Source: Pseudomonas sp. S06B 330
GTDB lineage: Bacteria; Pseudomonadota; Gammaproteobacteria; Pseudomonadales; Pseudomonadaceae
Direction of reading: 5' to 3'
Length of the DNA: 64,000 nucleotides
Assembly (NCBI RefSeq): GCF_002845275.2
Contig: NZ_CP088149.1
Span: 3,654,501-3,718,500 of the forward strand
Shown here: positions 18,966-29,323 of the stretch, one piece after another
Position numbering within the stretch: the stretch's first letter is position 1
Layout of the letters: each line of letters begins with the position of its first letter
Program-made: the position numbers and the translations under genes
Notes under the pieces: model-generated
What the model saw: the letters and a program-made list of their open reading frames with translations, nothing else
The model's database searches: none
What the model was told of the DNA's origin: nothing

Positions 18966-19652
18966 GTGTCAGTCAACCGGCCTAACACGATAGAAAACCA
19001 ATTACTTCTGCGTTTATCACCAACGGATCGCGACAGGATCAGCGCTCAAGGCGACTGCATTGATCTATTGCCCGGTACGGTGCTGTATGAGTCAGGGCAC
19101 ACAATTGAACACGCCTACTTCCCACTCAGCGCTGTCATCTGCCTGATGGCGACCCTACCTGACCACCACCCTCTGGAGATGAGCCTTGTTGGCAACGAAG
19201 GTATGCTGGGTGCCAGCCTGGTCCTGGGTGTGTCGACCGCTCCGATGCAGGCATCGGTCCATAGTAGCGGCAGTTGCCTGCACCTGAGCCGTGTGCAGTT
19301 GCAAGCCGCGCTGATCGAGATTCCCGAGCTACGCAACGCCCTCAATCACTTTTTTTATCTGCAGGTCACGCAGTTAGCCCAGTCGGCGGCGTGCATTCAT
19401 TTTCACGACATTGAACAGCGCTTGGCGCGCTGGTTGTTGATGACCCACGACCGAGTCCATTGCGACCACTTCCACTTCACCCATGAATGTTTGGCAAACA
19501 TGTTGGGGGTACGTCGCAGCGGGGTGACACTAGCTGCCGGGTTGCTACAGCATCAGGGGCTAATTCAATACTCAAGAGGTGAGATCACCATTGTCGACCG
19601 CAAGGGGTTGGAGGCCGTTTCGTGCTTGTGCTACAGCGCTTCGTCGATGTGA
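18966..19652 (+). CDS. Crp/Fnr-superfamily transcription regulator (second of tandem pair)
   Basis: 228 residues with the same plan as the gene before it: beta-roll with VLYESGHTIEHAYFP (compare VLYESGDALRHVYFP in the first) and a winged helix with ECLANMLGVRRSGVTLAAG. Both end in a short Cys-containing tail (CLCYS versus CECYA). Similarity is strong in the HTH and tail and weaker in the sensor roll, as expected for a duplicated regulator whose input has diverged. The GTG at 18966 is chosen because AGGA is seven bases upstream and the residues before it look non-coding. Confidence 0.8.
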   Translation: MSVNRPNTIENQLLLRLSPTDRDRISAQGDCIDLLPGTVLYESGHTIEHAYFPLSAVICLMATLPDHHPLEMSLVGNEGMLGASLVLGVSTAPMQASVHSSGSCLHLSRVQLQAALIEIPELRNALNHFFYLQVTQLAQSAACIHFHDIEQRLARWLLMTHDRVHCDHFHFTHECLANMLGVRRSGVTLAAGLLQHQGLIQYSRGEITIVDRKGLEAVSCLCYSASSM

Positions 19653-19856
19653 AATCGATCACTGATCGTTTGGGCACACCGAAAACTACTTTTCAAACAA
19701 GCGCTTGTGACCCAACAGAGGCCTGCTGCTTCGACACTCACGCTTTGCGCTCCCAGAGCAAACACACCCCTTCCGTGCCACCCCCTGAACAGCAAAAGCC
19801 TCAAAGCAATCGTTAAATGGCAGAATTGCCTTAACTTGATCCTTTCGGAGGCCACA

Positions 19857-21710
19857 ATGCTTCGTGTGTTTGAACGAAGACTCGACCCTTTCCCACCCGA
19901 TGAAGCACCGCCACCACCTGTTGGCCTGGTGCGGTTCCTCTGGGCCTGCACCCGAGGCGCCCGCGGCTATATCCTTGCGTTTGCGCTGCTCAGTGCCAGT
20001 GTGTCGATTTACGAAGCGTGGTTGTTTTCCTTTCTTGGGCAAGTCGTGGACCTGCTCTCCACCTGGCAGGCTGGCAGCGATGCGCAGGCGCAGGAAAGTC
20101 GAGTGCTATGGGGGATCGGCATCGTACTGATCACCAGCATCGGCTTGGTAGCACTGCGCACCATGGTGCAGCACCAGGTATTGGCGATCAATCTGCCGCT
20201 GCGGCTGCGCTGGGACTTCCATCGCCTGATGCTGCGGCAAAGCCTTTCATTCTTTTCCGATGAGTTCTCCGGCCGGGTGACGACCAAGGTGATGCAGACG
20301 GCACTCGCCGTGCGCGAGGTCCTGTTCACCGTCATCGAGATCGCCCCCGGAATCGGGGTTTATTTCATCGCGATCATTGCACTGGCCGGCGGTTTTGCCC
20401 TGAAACTGATGCTGCCTTTTATTGCCTGGATCGTATTGTTCGGTCTGGCCATGCTGTACTTTGTGCCACGCTTGGGGCAAGTCGGGCAGGAACAGGCCCA
20501 TGCGCGGTCGTCGATGACCGGGCGCATCTCGGACGCCTACACCAACATCACCACCGTGAAACTGTTCTCGCACTCCAAACGCGAGGCCCACTTCGCACGC
20601 GCGGCGATGGAGGATTTCAAGCTTACCGGCTTTCGCCAGATGCGCTTGGTCAGCCAGTTCGAGATCGTCAACCAGGCGCTGGTGGTCGCGCTGATCATGG
20701 GCGCCGGCGGCTATGCCCTGTGGCTGTGGCATCAGGGCGAAGTCGGCACCGGGGCCGTCGCGGCGATTACCGCCATGGCGTTGCGTATCAATGGCATGTC
20801 GCATTGGATCATGTGGCAAATGACTTCGCTGTTCGAAAACATCGGCACGGTGCAGGATGGCATGGCGACTTTGACCCGTGGCCCCAAGGTGCAGGATGCC
20901 CCGAACGCCGATGTGTTGGTGCCCACCGGCGGTGCGGTGACCTTCGACAATGTCGCGTTCAACTACAACGGTGAGCGCCAAGTACTCAACGGCCTGAGCC
21001 TGCACATCCGCCCGGGCGAAAAAATCGGCCTGGTGGGTCGTTCCGGCGCCGGTAAATCCACGCTGATCAACCTGCTGCTGCGTTTCTACGACGTGGACGG
21101 TGGTGAGATTCGTATCGACGGTCAAAACATCGCTCAAGTGACGCAGGACAGCCTGCGCAGCGCCATCGGCATGGTCACTCAGGATACCTCTCTGCTGCAC
21201 CGTTCCATTCGCGACAACATCGCCTACGGCCGCCCGGACGCGACCGACTCACAGATCCGCACCGCCGCGGCGAATGCCCAAGCCGACGGTTTCATCAGTC
21301 AACTGAGCGATCGGCAAGGCCATAGCGGCTATGACACCCTGGTGGGTGAGCGCGGTATCAAACTTTCGGGTGGCCAGCGCCAGCGCATCGCCATCGCCCG
21401 GGTGATGCTCAAGAACGCCCCGATCCTGTTACTTGACGAGGCCACTAGCGCCCTGGATTCGGAAGTCGAAGTGGCCATCCAGGAAAGTCTCGATGAAATG
21501 ATGGAGGGCAAGACCGTCATCGCAATCGCCCATCGACTGTCAACAATCGCGGCCATGGATCGGCTGATTGTCATGGATGACGGGCGCATCATCGAACAAG
21601 GTACCCATGCCGAGCTGCTGCGCAAAAACGGCACCTACGCAGGGCTTTGGCACCATCAGAGCGGTGGGTTCCTCGGCGAGGATCAGGGGGTGGCTGAGGC
21701 CACGGAGTAG
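19857..21710 (+). CDS. ABC exporter, fused permease and ATPase half-transporter
   Basis: 617 residues: a six-helix exporter domain (about 25-320) followed by a nucleotide-binding domain with Walker A GRSGAGKST, the Q-loop region MVTQDTSLLHRS, the signature LSGGQRQRIAIARV and Walker B ILLLDEATSALD, then the switch His in AIAHRLST. It should act as a homodimer exporting a hydrophobic or lipid-like substrate. The substrate is not evident. The start at 19857 has CGGAGG upstream. A functional link to the preceding Crp-fold regulators is possible from position only. Confidence 0.9.
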   Translation: MLRVFERRLDPFPPDEAPPPPVGLVRFLWACTRGARGYILAFALLSASVSIYEAWLFSFLGQVVDLLSTWQAGSDAQAQESRVLWGIGIVLITSIGLVALRTMVQHQVLAINLPLRLRWDFHRLMLRQSLSFFSDEFSGRVTTKVMQTALAVREVLFTVIEIAPGIGVYFIAIIALAGGFALKLMLPFIAWIVLFGLAMLYFVPRLGQVGQEQAHARSSMTGRISDAYTNITTVKLFSHSKREAHFARAAMEDFKLTGFRQMRLVSQFEIVNQALVVALIMGAGGYALWLWHQGEVGTGAVAAITAMALRINGMSHWIMWQMTSLFENIGTVQDGMATLTRGPKVQDAPNADVLVPTGGAVTFDNVAFNYNGERQVLNGLSLHIRPGEKIGLVGRSGAGKSTLINLLLRFYDVDGGEIRIDGQNIAQVTQDSLRSAIGMVTQDTSLLHRSIRDNIAYGRPDATDSQIRTAAANAQADGFISQLSDRQGHSGYDTLVGERGIKLSGGQRQRIAIARVMLKNAPILLLDEATSALDSEVEVAIQESLDEMMEGKTVIAIAHRLSTIAAMDRLIVMDDGRIIEQGTHAELLRKNGTYAGLWHHQSGGFLGEDQGVAEATE

Positions 21711-21798
21711 CCCTGAACGGCCGTTGCTGGTGTGCCAATCACCCAGCACGGCCCCCGCTCCCGTTGTGCTCTCCCGCGTACGCTTCAGGCGCGGCGAG

Positions 21799-22005
21799 CT
21801 AAGGTTCCTGCCCAGCCTGGCGCTTCGCATTTTTCTTGACGATAGCCTTCAACCGCGTAGCCGCCCGCTGCACGGTCGCCATCTTCTCAGGGCGCTTCAT
21901 CCCTCGCCATTTGCGGATTTCGTCCCGGCTTCGGCCACAGCTGACACACAGCTCACTGTTGAGCTGGCAAAGTGAAACGCAGGGATTGTCGATGTCTTTG
22001 GCCAT
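21799..22005 (-). CDS. DUF1289 small cysteine-cluster protein
   Basis: 68 residues. The N-terminus carries four cysteines in the DUF1289 pattern: NPCVSLCQLN (Cys9, Cys13) and LCVSCGR (Cys20, Cys23), followed by a basic helical tail. The Cys arrangement suggests a metal (Zn or Fe-S) site. The biological role of the family is not established. Downstream of a frame-broken small gene on the same strand. Confidence 0.82.
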   Translation of the reverse strand: MAKDIDNPCVSLCQLNSELCVSCGRSRDEIRKWRGMKRPEKMATVQRAATRLKAIVKKNAKRQAGQEP

Positions 22006-22031
22006 GGGGGCTCCTTACCAGGTATTGATGC

Positions 22032-22319
22032 TCATGCTTGTTCATCGTGGCGTTTGACCAAGGTTTCACGCAGCAGCAACTCCAACGCGGCAACACTCTG
22101 TGCCAGCCGCGCATTGCCATCCTCCCCTTCTGCGATCCACAACGCCGCTTCAGCCAGGCTGCCACAGATCAGGGATGCCCTGCTGTATCAGGTTGTGAAT
22201 CAGCAACTGCATCGACGCCACACAGTGGCGTTGCGCATCTGGCGAACCGCCCCCCCTGGCACGGCCCTGGCATCGCGCAACACAATGGCCAGTAACGATG
22301 AACAAAAGCCCCTTATCAT
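22032..22319 (-). pseudogene. Frame-broken small gene upstream of DUF1289
   Basis: On the minus strand three successive frames carry protein-like sequence with no single frame open throughout. The first, from the ATG at 22319, reads MIRGFCSSLLAIVLRDARAV; the second carries MQLLIHNLIQQGIPDLW; the third carries SLAEAALWIAEGEDGNARLA and ends ETLVKRHDEQA before the TGA at 22032-22034. A run of seven C at 22250-22256 is a typical slippage site. Joining the pieces would give a soluble protein of about 90-95 residues. I do not recognise the family. Either the gene is decayed or the sequence holds indel errors. Confidence 0.38.
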
Positions 22320-22438
22320 ACGCAACGTATGTAAAACCGTCGGCGATTGCAGATTTTTCTAGCTACGCTAGTCACCAAGGGCATGGCATAGCGTCGACGC
22401 GGCCTCTCCTTACTGACCAGGCAAGAGAGCCAACATCT

Positions 22439-23578
22439 ATGGATAACAGGCAGGATGTTCATCCATCAGCCACCGTTCTGGTGGTCGACGACACCCCCGA
22501 CAACCTGATGTTGATTGCCGACTTGCTCAAGGACAAGTACCGGGTCAAGGCGGCCAACAGCGGCGATAAAGCGTTGCGTCTCCTTCAAGGTGACCCGCTT
22601 CCGGACCTGATCCTGCTGGATATCATGATGCCAGGTCTGTCCGGTTACGAGGTGGCCGAGCAGCTCAAGCGTGGCCCCCGCACACGTCACATTCCGATCA
22701 TTTTCCTGACCGCCATGGCTGGCGCCGAAGACGAGATTCACGGCTTGGGCCTGGGCGCTGCAGACTACATCACCAAGCCGATCATCCCCCCGGTGCTCAT
22801 GGCCAGGGTCGAGACGCAGCTCAAGATCAAGGCCGCTGCCGACTTCCTACGCGACAAAAATGCCTTTCTGGAACAGGAGGTGCAGCGCCGCACCCGCGAG
22901 GTCGCCGCCATCCAGGACGTCACCATCCACGCCATGGCGTCGCTGGCCGAAACCCGTGACAACGAAACCGGCAACCACATTCGCCGAACCCAGCACTACA
23001 TCAATCTGCTCGCCGAGCTGCTGCGCGAGCACCCACGCTTTCGTCACTTCCTCGATGAGCAAACCATCAAGCTGCTGTTCAAGTCAGCACCGCTGCACGA
23101 TATCGGCAAGGTCGGCATCCCCGATCGCATCCTCCTCAAGGCCGGACGGTTCACCCCAGAGGAGTTCGAGATCATGAAAACCCACACGACGTTGGGGCGC
23201 GACGCCATTCAGCATGCCGAAGACCAACTGGGGATAGACGTCGACTTCCTTCGTCTGGCCAAGGAAATCGCTTACAGCCACCAGGAAAAGTGGGATGGCA
23301 GTGGCTATCCGCAAGGCTTGGCGGGTGACGCCATCCCCATCAGCGCCCGGTTGATGGCCGTGGCGGATGTCTACGATGCACTGATCAGCCGTCGCGTCTA
23401 CAAGCCCGGCATGTCCCACGCGCAGGCGATGGAGATTATCCGCGAAGGCCGCGGCTCGCATTTCGACCCCGATATCTGTGACGCCTTTGTGGCCAATGCC
23501 GAGCGGTTCCGGGACATTGCCGCGCGGTTCACTGACGCTGACCAGGACGTGGACCCACCATCGACTGCACTTGAGTAG
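22439..23578 (+). CDS. Response regulator with HD-GYP cyclic-di-GMP phosphodiesterase output
   Basis: 379 residues: a receiver domain (about 15-135) with phospho-acceptor Asp61 in LLDIMMPG, a coiled linker (about 140-175) and an HD-GYP domain. The catalytic motifs are intact: H220-D221 in LHDIGKVGIPDRIL, the downstream His in KTHTTLGRD, SHQEKWDGSGYP with G289-Y290-P291, and the closing ADVYDAL. It should hydrolyse cyclic-di-GMP when phosphorylated. The start at 22439 precedes MDNRQDVHP; the long open extension upstream has poor coding character. The next gene, 60 bp downstream on the same strand, is a hybrid kinase that is its probable partner. Confidence 0.92.
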   Translation: MDNRQDVHPSATVLVVDDTPDNLMLIADLLKDKYRVKAANSGDKALRLLQGDPLPDLILLDIMMPGLSGYEVAEQLKRGPRTRHIPIIFLTAMAGAEDEIHGLGLGAADYITKPIIPPVLMARVETQLKIKAAADFLRDKNAFLEQEVQRRTREVAAIQDVTIHAMASLAETRDNETGNHIRRTQHYINLLAELLREHPRFRHFLDEQTIKLLFKSAPLHDIGKVGIPDRILLKAGRFTPEEFEIMKTHTTLGRDAIQHAEDQLGIDVDFLRLAKEIAYSHQEKWDGSGYPQGLAGDAIPISARLMAVADVYDALISRRVYKPGMSHAQAMEIIREGRGSHFDPDICDAFVANAERFRDIAARFTDADQDVDPPSTALE

Positions 23579-23638
23579 GTTCCTGAAGAGCCCTGAGCCC
23601 TTCACATCACTGCGCATAACCGCTAAACGAGGCGATAC

Positions 23639-26600
23639 ATGAACAGACTGTTCGATCTGCTCGAGCGCCTGTCCCTGGGCAGTAAATTGATCATCGGTTT
23701 CGCTGCGTTGCTGGCGTTGATCCTGCTGCTGGGCGTGCAAAGCCTGCGCACCCAGTACTCGCTGAGATCCGAAATGCAGCAGCTGTACCAGCAGGATCTG
23801 GTCGGTATTCAGCATATGCAGGAGCTGCGGGTGCAGTTGCCGCGTCTGACGCAGGCACTGCAACGTGCAGTGGCCACCAGCAACGCGAACACCCGCATAA
23901 GCGCCCGGGCGCAGATGGAAGCCGCCCAGACGCGTTTGCTCGAAGCGCTGGCGCAGGTTAGGCCGACGCTACGGCGTCAGAGTAGCGTGACCCGTTTAGC
24001 TGCGTTCGATGTGCTGTTGCAGCGCCTGCGAAAAAATGGCGAGCAAGCGCTGGAGCTGGCCGGCAAGGGCGCCCTGGGCCAGGCCCTGACCCTACTCAAC
24101 AGTGAGGAATTCCTGGCATTGGAGCAGGAAAGCGACGCGTTGCTCATCCTGATAGAAAATAACAAAGAAGCCGATATCCACGATACGGCGAAAAATCTGG
24201 CCGACTATGCGCAGCGCAGCAGCACGATTACTTATGTCTTGCTGCTGGGCGGCTCGACACTGGCCCTGCTGCTGGCCTGGTTGGTTAGCCGCTCCATCCG
24301 CGTGCCGCTGAACCGGGTACGTGCCGCGGTTGACGAGCTGGCTGCCGGCAAGCTGGACAGTCGGATCCCTCACACCGACCTGCACAACGAAACCGGCGAC
24401 CTGGCCCGTGCCATCGCCACGCTGCAACTGGAGGCGTGTCAACTTGAACGTCAACGTTGGGTCAAAGCCCATGCCTCACTCCTGCAAGTGGACCTGCAAC
24501 AGGCAGAGACGCCGCAGCAGTTGGCCCAAGCGTTCTTTTGCCGCATCGCGCCCCAGTTGGGGGTGTACCAGGGGGCGTTGTACGCCCTGTATGAGGGCGC
24601 GCCGCGCCTGCAATTGCTCGGTGGTTATGCGGTAGACAGTGAGCATCCACTGCGCGCGGAGCTCGAACTCGGTGAAGGGCTGCTGGGCCAATGCGCACTG
24701 GATCACCAACCGCGACAACTCAACGACTTGCCTGAACCGTTCTGGCGTGTACGCGCACAGTTGGGTGAGGCCTGCGCCAGCCATTTGCTGGTGCAGCCCG
24801 TATTGCGAGGCGATCGATTGCTGGGTGTTCTGGAAATGGCCGGCTTTCACACGCTGCAAGAGCACGAAGCATTGCTGCTGCAAGAAGTGCTGCCCAGGCT
24901 GGCCGGTGCCATGGCCATCATGGAGCGCAGTGAAGCGGCTCAAGCGCTGCTGCAGGAGACTCGCCGCCAGGCTGACGAGATGGGGGCCCAGACCCAGCAA
25001 CTGGAACACCAGGCCCAGGCGCTGGAGGCCCAGCAGGTGGCCTTGCGCGCCACCGAAGCGTGGTACCGCGGCATTATTGAAGCGGCACCAGACGGCATGC
25101 TGGTGCTGGGGGACGACGGCCACATTCTGATGACCAATCCACAGATGGACGCCCTGTTTGGCTACGCCCCCGGCGAACTGATCGGTGCCGACATCGAGCG
25201 ACTGGTGCCCCAGGCTGCGCGCGAACGGCATGCCCCACTACGCGACGGGTTTATTGCCAGTGAAGGCACTCGCCAGATGGGGGCCAATCTGGATGACCTG
25301 CGTGGCGTCCGTAAGGACGGCAGCCTGTTCTGCGTGGAAATTGGCCTGTCCCATCTGCCCCGCCTGGAGGGGCGTGGCGCTTGCGTGTGTGCCTCGGTGC
25401 GCGACGTGACGGAACGCAGGGCAATGGAAGCCAAGCTGCGTACGGCCAGCGATCGTCTGAACCTGGCGCAGGAAGCTGGCGATATTGGTCTGTTCGACGT
25501 CGATCTGATCAGCGGCAAAAACTATTGGACGCCCCAGCTGGAATCGATGTTCGGGCTTGCTCCTGGCGAATTCGGTGGCTCGCTGGAGCACTGGCAGGCA
25601 CTGGTGCACCCTGATGACGTGGCCCGTGCCAGCAGCACGTTCGAGCGTGCCGTCGAAAGCGGCAGTGATCGCGTCGAGTTCGACTTCCGAATTGTGCGCC
25701 AAGATGATGGCCGTGTACGCACGTTCAAATCGCTCAACCGCTTCTCACGCACACCTGACGGCAAGCCTTTACGCGCAACCGGCATCAACATCGACGTGAC
25801 GGCACTGGCACAGGCTCGGGCGGCAGCTGAGGCGGCCACCCAAGCCAAGAGCGAGTTCCTCGCCAACATGAGCCACGAGATCCGCACGCCAATGAACGCC
25901 ATCATCGGCATGAGCCACCTGGCGCTGCGTACCGAACTGGATACGCGCCAGCGCAACTACATTGAAAAGGTTCACCGCTCGGCGGAGAACCTCTTGGGGA
26001 TCATCAACGACATCCTCGACTTCTCCAAGATCGAGGCTGGCAGGATGAGCCTTGAGCAAATCCCCTTCCGCCTTGAAGACGTCCTCGATAATTTCGCCGC
26101 CATGGTCGGCCTAAAGACTGAGGACAAAGGCCTGGAGCTGTTGTTCCAGACCCCGCCTGAATTACCCACTGCACTGCTCGGCGATCCTCTGCGCCTGGGC
26201 CAGGTGCTGATTAACCTGGGCAACAACGCTGCCAAGTTCACCGAACGTGGCGAGATTGTGGTCGGGGTGGAAGCAGTGGCCACCCGTGAGGAGCGCGTTC
26301 AGCTGCATTTCTGGGTGCGCGACACCGGCATTGGCATGACCGCCGAGCAGTGTTCGCGCCTGTTTCAGTCGTTCAGTCAGGCCGACAGCTCGACCACGCG
26401 CAAGTACGGCGGCACCGGGCTGGGATTGTCCATTTCGAAGAAGTTGGTGGAGTTGATGGACGGCCACATTTGGGTGGAGAGCGAGCCAGGGGTGGGCTCC
26501 ACGTTCCATTTCCATGTAAGCCTCGGCGTGCAGCAAGGCGTTCAGCCGCGTCGGATGTTCAAGGCCGACGAACTGCTTGGTATAAGGGTACTGGTAGTGG

Positions 26601-28030
26601 ACGATAACGCCAGTGCCCGCCAGATCCTGTCGGGCATGGCGCTCAGCTTCGGCCTGGAGGTGGATGGTGCGCAAAACGGCAGCCAGGCCTTGCGCCTGCT
26701 GGCCGATGCCGAGCAAAACGCGCTGCCCTACGATCTGGTACTGATGGACTGGCGGATGCCCGGCATGGATGGCATGGAGGCAGTGAGCAGAATGCATTCC
26801 GCCCACCTGACGCATACACCGTCGGTGATCATGGTCACTGCGTTTGGCCGCGAGGAGGCGCGCGAGGAAGCCGAGCGCCAGGGCATCCAGTTGCCGGTGG
26901 TGCTGACCAAGCCAGTGACCCCGTCTTCATTGCTCGAAGCCATTGGCGTGGTGCTGGGTAGATGGCCGCAGGGCGATACGCGGGCCAGCGAACGTTCTCA
27001 TCAGAGTGCCAACACTGTCGCCAGCCTTAGGGGGGCTCGGCTGCTGTTGGTGGAAGACAACGAGCTCAATCAGGAGCTGGCCTGCGAACTGCTGGAGAGT
27101 GTCGGCATAGCTCTGCGGCTGGCCTGGCACGGCCAGGAGGCTCTCGACATCCTCGCCGAGGATGGCAACTTCGACGGCGTGTTGATGGACTGCCAAATGC
27201 CGGTGATGGACGGTTACACCGCCACCCAGCGAATTCGTCAGCAGCCGCGCTTTACGGCGTTGCCGGTGATCGCCATGACCGCCAACGCCATGGACGGTGA
27301 TCGTGAACGGGCCCTGAGCAGTGGCATGAACGACCATATCTCCAAGCCACTCAATGTCGATGACATGTTCGCCACACTGGCCAAATGGATCACGCCGCAG
27401 GCCGCCGTTCCAGCCGTTCCAGCATCGCCAGCGGTAGGCCCGGCAAAGCGGTTGCCGGATCATCTTGAGGGCATTGACAAGGTTGCCGGCCTGGCTACCT
27501 GCATGGGCCGGCAGGACCTCTATCTGCGCCTGCTGTGTAAGTTTCGCGACACTCAGGCAGGCTTTGCCGAGCAGTTCCGGGCCGCACAGAGCGACCCGGA
27601 TGCTGGCGCGGCCGAGCGGATGGCTCACAGCCTGCGCGGCACCGCCGCCAACATCGGCGCCAAGGCCGTGGCGCAAGCTGCCGCCGTGCTGGAGCAAGCC
27701 TGCCAGAACGGCGAACCCGCTACGCAGGTGCAGGCCTTGGCGGCAGAGGTCGAGCGATGCCTATTGCCGAGCCTGGCGGCGTTGTCCGGTCTGACGGTAA
27801 ATGCGCCGGCATCGATAGACGAGCGCCTGCAGGAGGTGCCCGAGTTGAGTGAGCACTTGAACAGGCTCAAAGTGCTGTTGGCCGAAAGCGACACCGCGGC
27901 CATGGAGGCGCTTGCCGAGCTGCGCAACCTGTCACTCGATCGGGCCTTGGCCAAGCGCCTGGCACTGGTCGCCGAACAGGTCGAGCGGTTCGACTTTGAT
28001 CATGCCTTGGAGCTGTTGCAGGACGGCTGA
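23639..28030 (+). CDS. Hybrid sensor histidine kinase with two receivers and an HPt domain, 1463 aa
   Basis: Domains in order: an N-terminal membrane segment (about 18-35), a periplasmic helical region, a second membrane segment (about 195-218), HAMP (about 218-270), GAF-like (about 285-430), coiled coil (about 435-470), two PAS domains (about 475-600 and 610-725), HisKA with His746 ([12 protein letters not shown]), HATPase with [10 protein letters not shown], receiver 1 with Asp1037 (LMDWRMPG), receiver 2 with Asp1184 ([11 protein letters not shown]) and HPt with His1330 ([11 protein letters not shown]). All phosphotransfer residues are present, so a complete His-Asp-His relay runs within one chain and can feed the HD-GYP response regulator encoded just upstream. 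The ligand of the periplasmic domain is unknown. Confidence 0.93.
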   Translation: MNRLFDLLERLSLGSKLIIGFAALLALILLLGVQSLRTQYSLRSEMQQLYQQDLVGIQHMQELRVQLPRLTQALQRAVATSNANTRISARAQMEAAQTRLLEALAQVRPTLRRQSSVTRLAAFDVLLQRLRKNGEQALELAGKGALGQALTLLNSEEFLALEQESDALLILIENNKEADIHDTAKNLADYAQRSSTITYVLLLGGSTLALLLAWLVSRSIRVPLNRVRAAVDELAAGKLDSRIPHTDLHNETGDLARAIATLQLEACQLERQRWVKAHASLLQVDLQQAETPQQLAQAFFCRIAPQLGVYQGALYALYEGAPRLQLLGGYAVDSEHPLRAELELGEGLLGQCALDHQPRQLNDLPEPFWRVRAQLGEACASHLLVQPVLRGDRLLGVLEMAGFHTLQEHEALLLQEVLPRLAGAMAIMERSEAAQALLQETRRQADEMGAQTQQLEHQAQALEAQQVALRATEAWYRGIIEAAPDGMLVLGDDGHILMTNPQMDALFGYAPGELIGADIERLVPQAARERHAPLRDGFIASEGTRQMGANLDDLRGVRKDGSLFCVEIGLSHLPRLEGRGACVCASVRDVTERRAMEAKLRTASDRLNLAQEAGDIGLFDVDLISGKNYWTPQLESMFGLAPGEFGGSLEHWQALVHPDDVARASSTFERAVESGSDRVEFDFRIVRQDDGRVRTFKSLNRFSRTPDGKPLRATGINIDVTALAQARAAAEAATQAKSEFLANMSHEIRTPMNAIIGMSHLALRTELDTRQRNYIEKVHRSAENLLGIINDILDFSKIEAGRMSLEQIPFRLEDVLDNFAAMVGLKTEDKGLELLFQTPPELPTALLGDPLRLGQVLINLGNNAAKFTERGEIVVGVEAVATREERVQLHFWVRDTGIGMTAEQCSRLFQSFSQADSSTTRKYGGTGLGLSISKKLVELMDGHIWVESEPGVGSTFHFHVSLGVQQGVQPRRMFKADELLGIRVLVVDDNASARQILSGMALSFGLEVDGAQNGSQALRLLADAEQNALPYDLVLMDWRMPGMDGMEAVSRMHSAHLTHTPSVIMVTAFGREEAREEAERQGIQLPVVLTKPVTPSSLLEAIGVVLGRWPQGDTRASERSHQSANTVASLRGARLLLVEDNELNQELACELLESVGIALRLAWHGQEALDILAEDGNFDGVLMDCQMPVMDGYTATQRIRQQPRFTALPVIAMTANAMDGDRERALSSGMNDHISKPLNVDDMFATLAKWITPQAAVPAVPASPAVGPAKRLPDHLEGIDKVAGLATCMGRQDLYLRLLCKFRDTQAGFAEQFRAAQSDPDAGAAERMAHSLRGTAANIGAKAVAQAAAVLEQACQNGEPATQVQALAAEVERCLLPSLAALSGLTVNAPASIDERLQEVPELSEHLNRLKVLLAESDTAAMEALAELRNLSLDRALAKRLALVAEQVERFDFDHALELLQDG

Positions 28031-28057
28031 TTCCGGGGCTGCTGCGCAGCTCCGGAA
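28031..28057. terminator. Hairpin between convergent genes
   Basis: Near-perfect inverted repeat (TTCCGGGGCTGC / GCAGCTCCGGAA, one mismatch) starting directly after the hybrid-kinase stop codon, in the 54-bp gap before a convergent transporter gene. Confidence 0.6.
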
Positions 28058-28084
28058 CGTCGAGCCCTATCAGTGGATAGCCCT

Positions 28085-29275
28085 TCAGGCTACCGATGCT
28101 TGACGCTTCACCCGCACCGGCAGCATCCCCGACAGCGCGACCAGCCAGAGCACCAGAAACACGCCGGAGATCGCCAGGTTCGAGGCCAATGGCAGAGCAC
28201 TGACGATGCCCGAGGCCAGTGCCCCGAATATCAGCATCAGGCAGCCTTGCAGACTCGCCGCCACCCCTGCCCGGTCGGGGAACAGGGACATGGAGCGGGC
28301 CATGGCGTTGGAGAAGATGAAACCTTGGCCGAACGCGATGAGCATGATGCCACCCAGGATGCTTACCAGGTTCAACCCTGCTGGCATCACAGCAATGGCT
28401 ACGATACCGAGCAAGAACAGCAGCATACCCGTCCACATCAATGCAGCAGCCTGGACCCGTCGGATCAGCATGCGGTTCACCAGGGTACCCACCAGATAGC
28501 AACTGCCCACAGCCAGCGCCGTGCTGCCAAAGTACTGCGCATCGTGGCCCAAGCGTTCCTGGACAATGTGCGGTCCAAACACGTTCCACAACAGGAACGC
28601 CGAGAAGCTCGAACCGAGCACGATAACGGAAGAGCGGAAGCGCCCGTCAGCAAGGATGTAGCGGTAGCCACCCACGGTCTGCAGGGCGCTGCGCCGGGCA
28701 CAAGGTGCCAGCGATTCCTTGAGCCCGGCGAAGACGAATGCCATCACGATCAAGGCATACACCGTATACAGGACAAAGTTGTAACGCCACCCCAGGTGTA
28801 CCTCGATCAACCCGCCAACATACGGCGCGATAACGGGGCCGAGGCCAAAGGCAAGGCTCAGGTAGATGATCGCGACATAGAAGCGCGGGCCCTTGACAAT
28901 ATCGACCAGCAAAGCACGGGCAACCACCTGGCAGGCGCCGATCGCAAAGCCCTGCAGTGCGCGGGCCAGCAATAGCATTTCAATGGAGGTGGCAACTGTT
29001 GCCAGCAGGCTGCCGCCCAGGAACACGGTAAGGCCCATCAGCACGGCTGGTCTACGACCGCGGGCATCGGCCATGACGCCGAAAAATAGCTGGCCGAGCG
29101 CATAGAACAGCAAGGTGATGGTGATGGTGTTCTGCATGAGCGACGGGCTGGCACTCAGCTCGTGGCCGATCGATGGAAGACTGGGCGCATACAGGTCGAT
29201 GGCGATACCACCGACGCTGTTGATCAGTGGCGCCAGGAAGACGATGAAATTCTCATAACGCTTGTTCGCGTTCAT
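28085..29275 (-). CDS. MFS drug-resistance-type exporter (Bcr/CflA family)
   Basis: 396 residues with 12 predicted membrane helices. It opens with the family's IDLYAPSLPSIGHEL string, and the loop after helix 2 has the MFS motif GVMADARGRRP. Such proteins export drugs or self-made metabolites by proton antiport. The ATG at 29275 has GGAGGT upstream. It is last in a run of minus-strand genes (LysR, oxygenase, ligase, hemolysin-like protein), suggesting it exports the product of that pathway. An 11-bp hairpin in front of its ribosome site could set its expression separately. Confidence 0.88.
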   Translation of the reverse strand: MNANKRYENFIVFLAPLINSVGGIAIDLYAPSLPSIGHELSASPSLMQNTITITLLFYALGQLFFGVMADARGRRPAVLMGLTVFLGGSLLATVATSIEMLLLARALQGFAIGACQVVARALLVDIVKGPRFYVAIIYLSLAFGLGPVIAPYVGGLIEVHLGWRYNFVLYTVYALIVMAFVFAGLKESLAPCARRSALQTVGGYRYILADGRFRSSVIVLGSSFSAFLLWNVFGPHIVQERLGHDAQYFGSTALAVGSCYLVGTLVNRMLIRRVQAAALMWTGMLLFLLGIVAIAVMPAGLNLVSILGGIMLIAFGQGFIFSNAMARSMSLFPDRAGVAASLQGCLMLIFGALASGIVSALPLASNLAISGVFLVLWLVALSGMLPVRVKRQASVA

Positions 29276-29287
29276 AGTTACCTCCAG

Positions 29288-29315
29288 CGCTCCGGGCACA
29301 GCTATGCCCGGAGCG
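29288..29315 (-). promoter_or_regulatory. Hairpin just upstream of exporter ribosome site
   Basis: Perfect 11-bp stem (CGCTCCGGGCA / TGCCCGGAGCG) with a 6-nt loop between the hemolysin-like gene and the exporter. It ends a few bases before the exporter's GGAGGT and lacks a T-run, so it may be an mRNA-processing or stability element or a weak terminator. Confidence 0.5.
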
Positions 29316-29323
29316 TGATGTGG

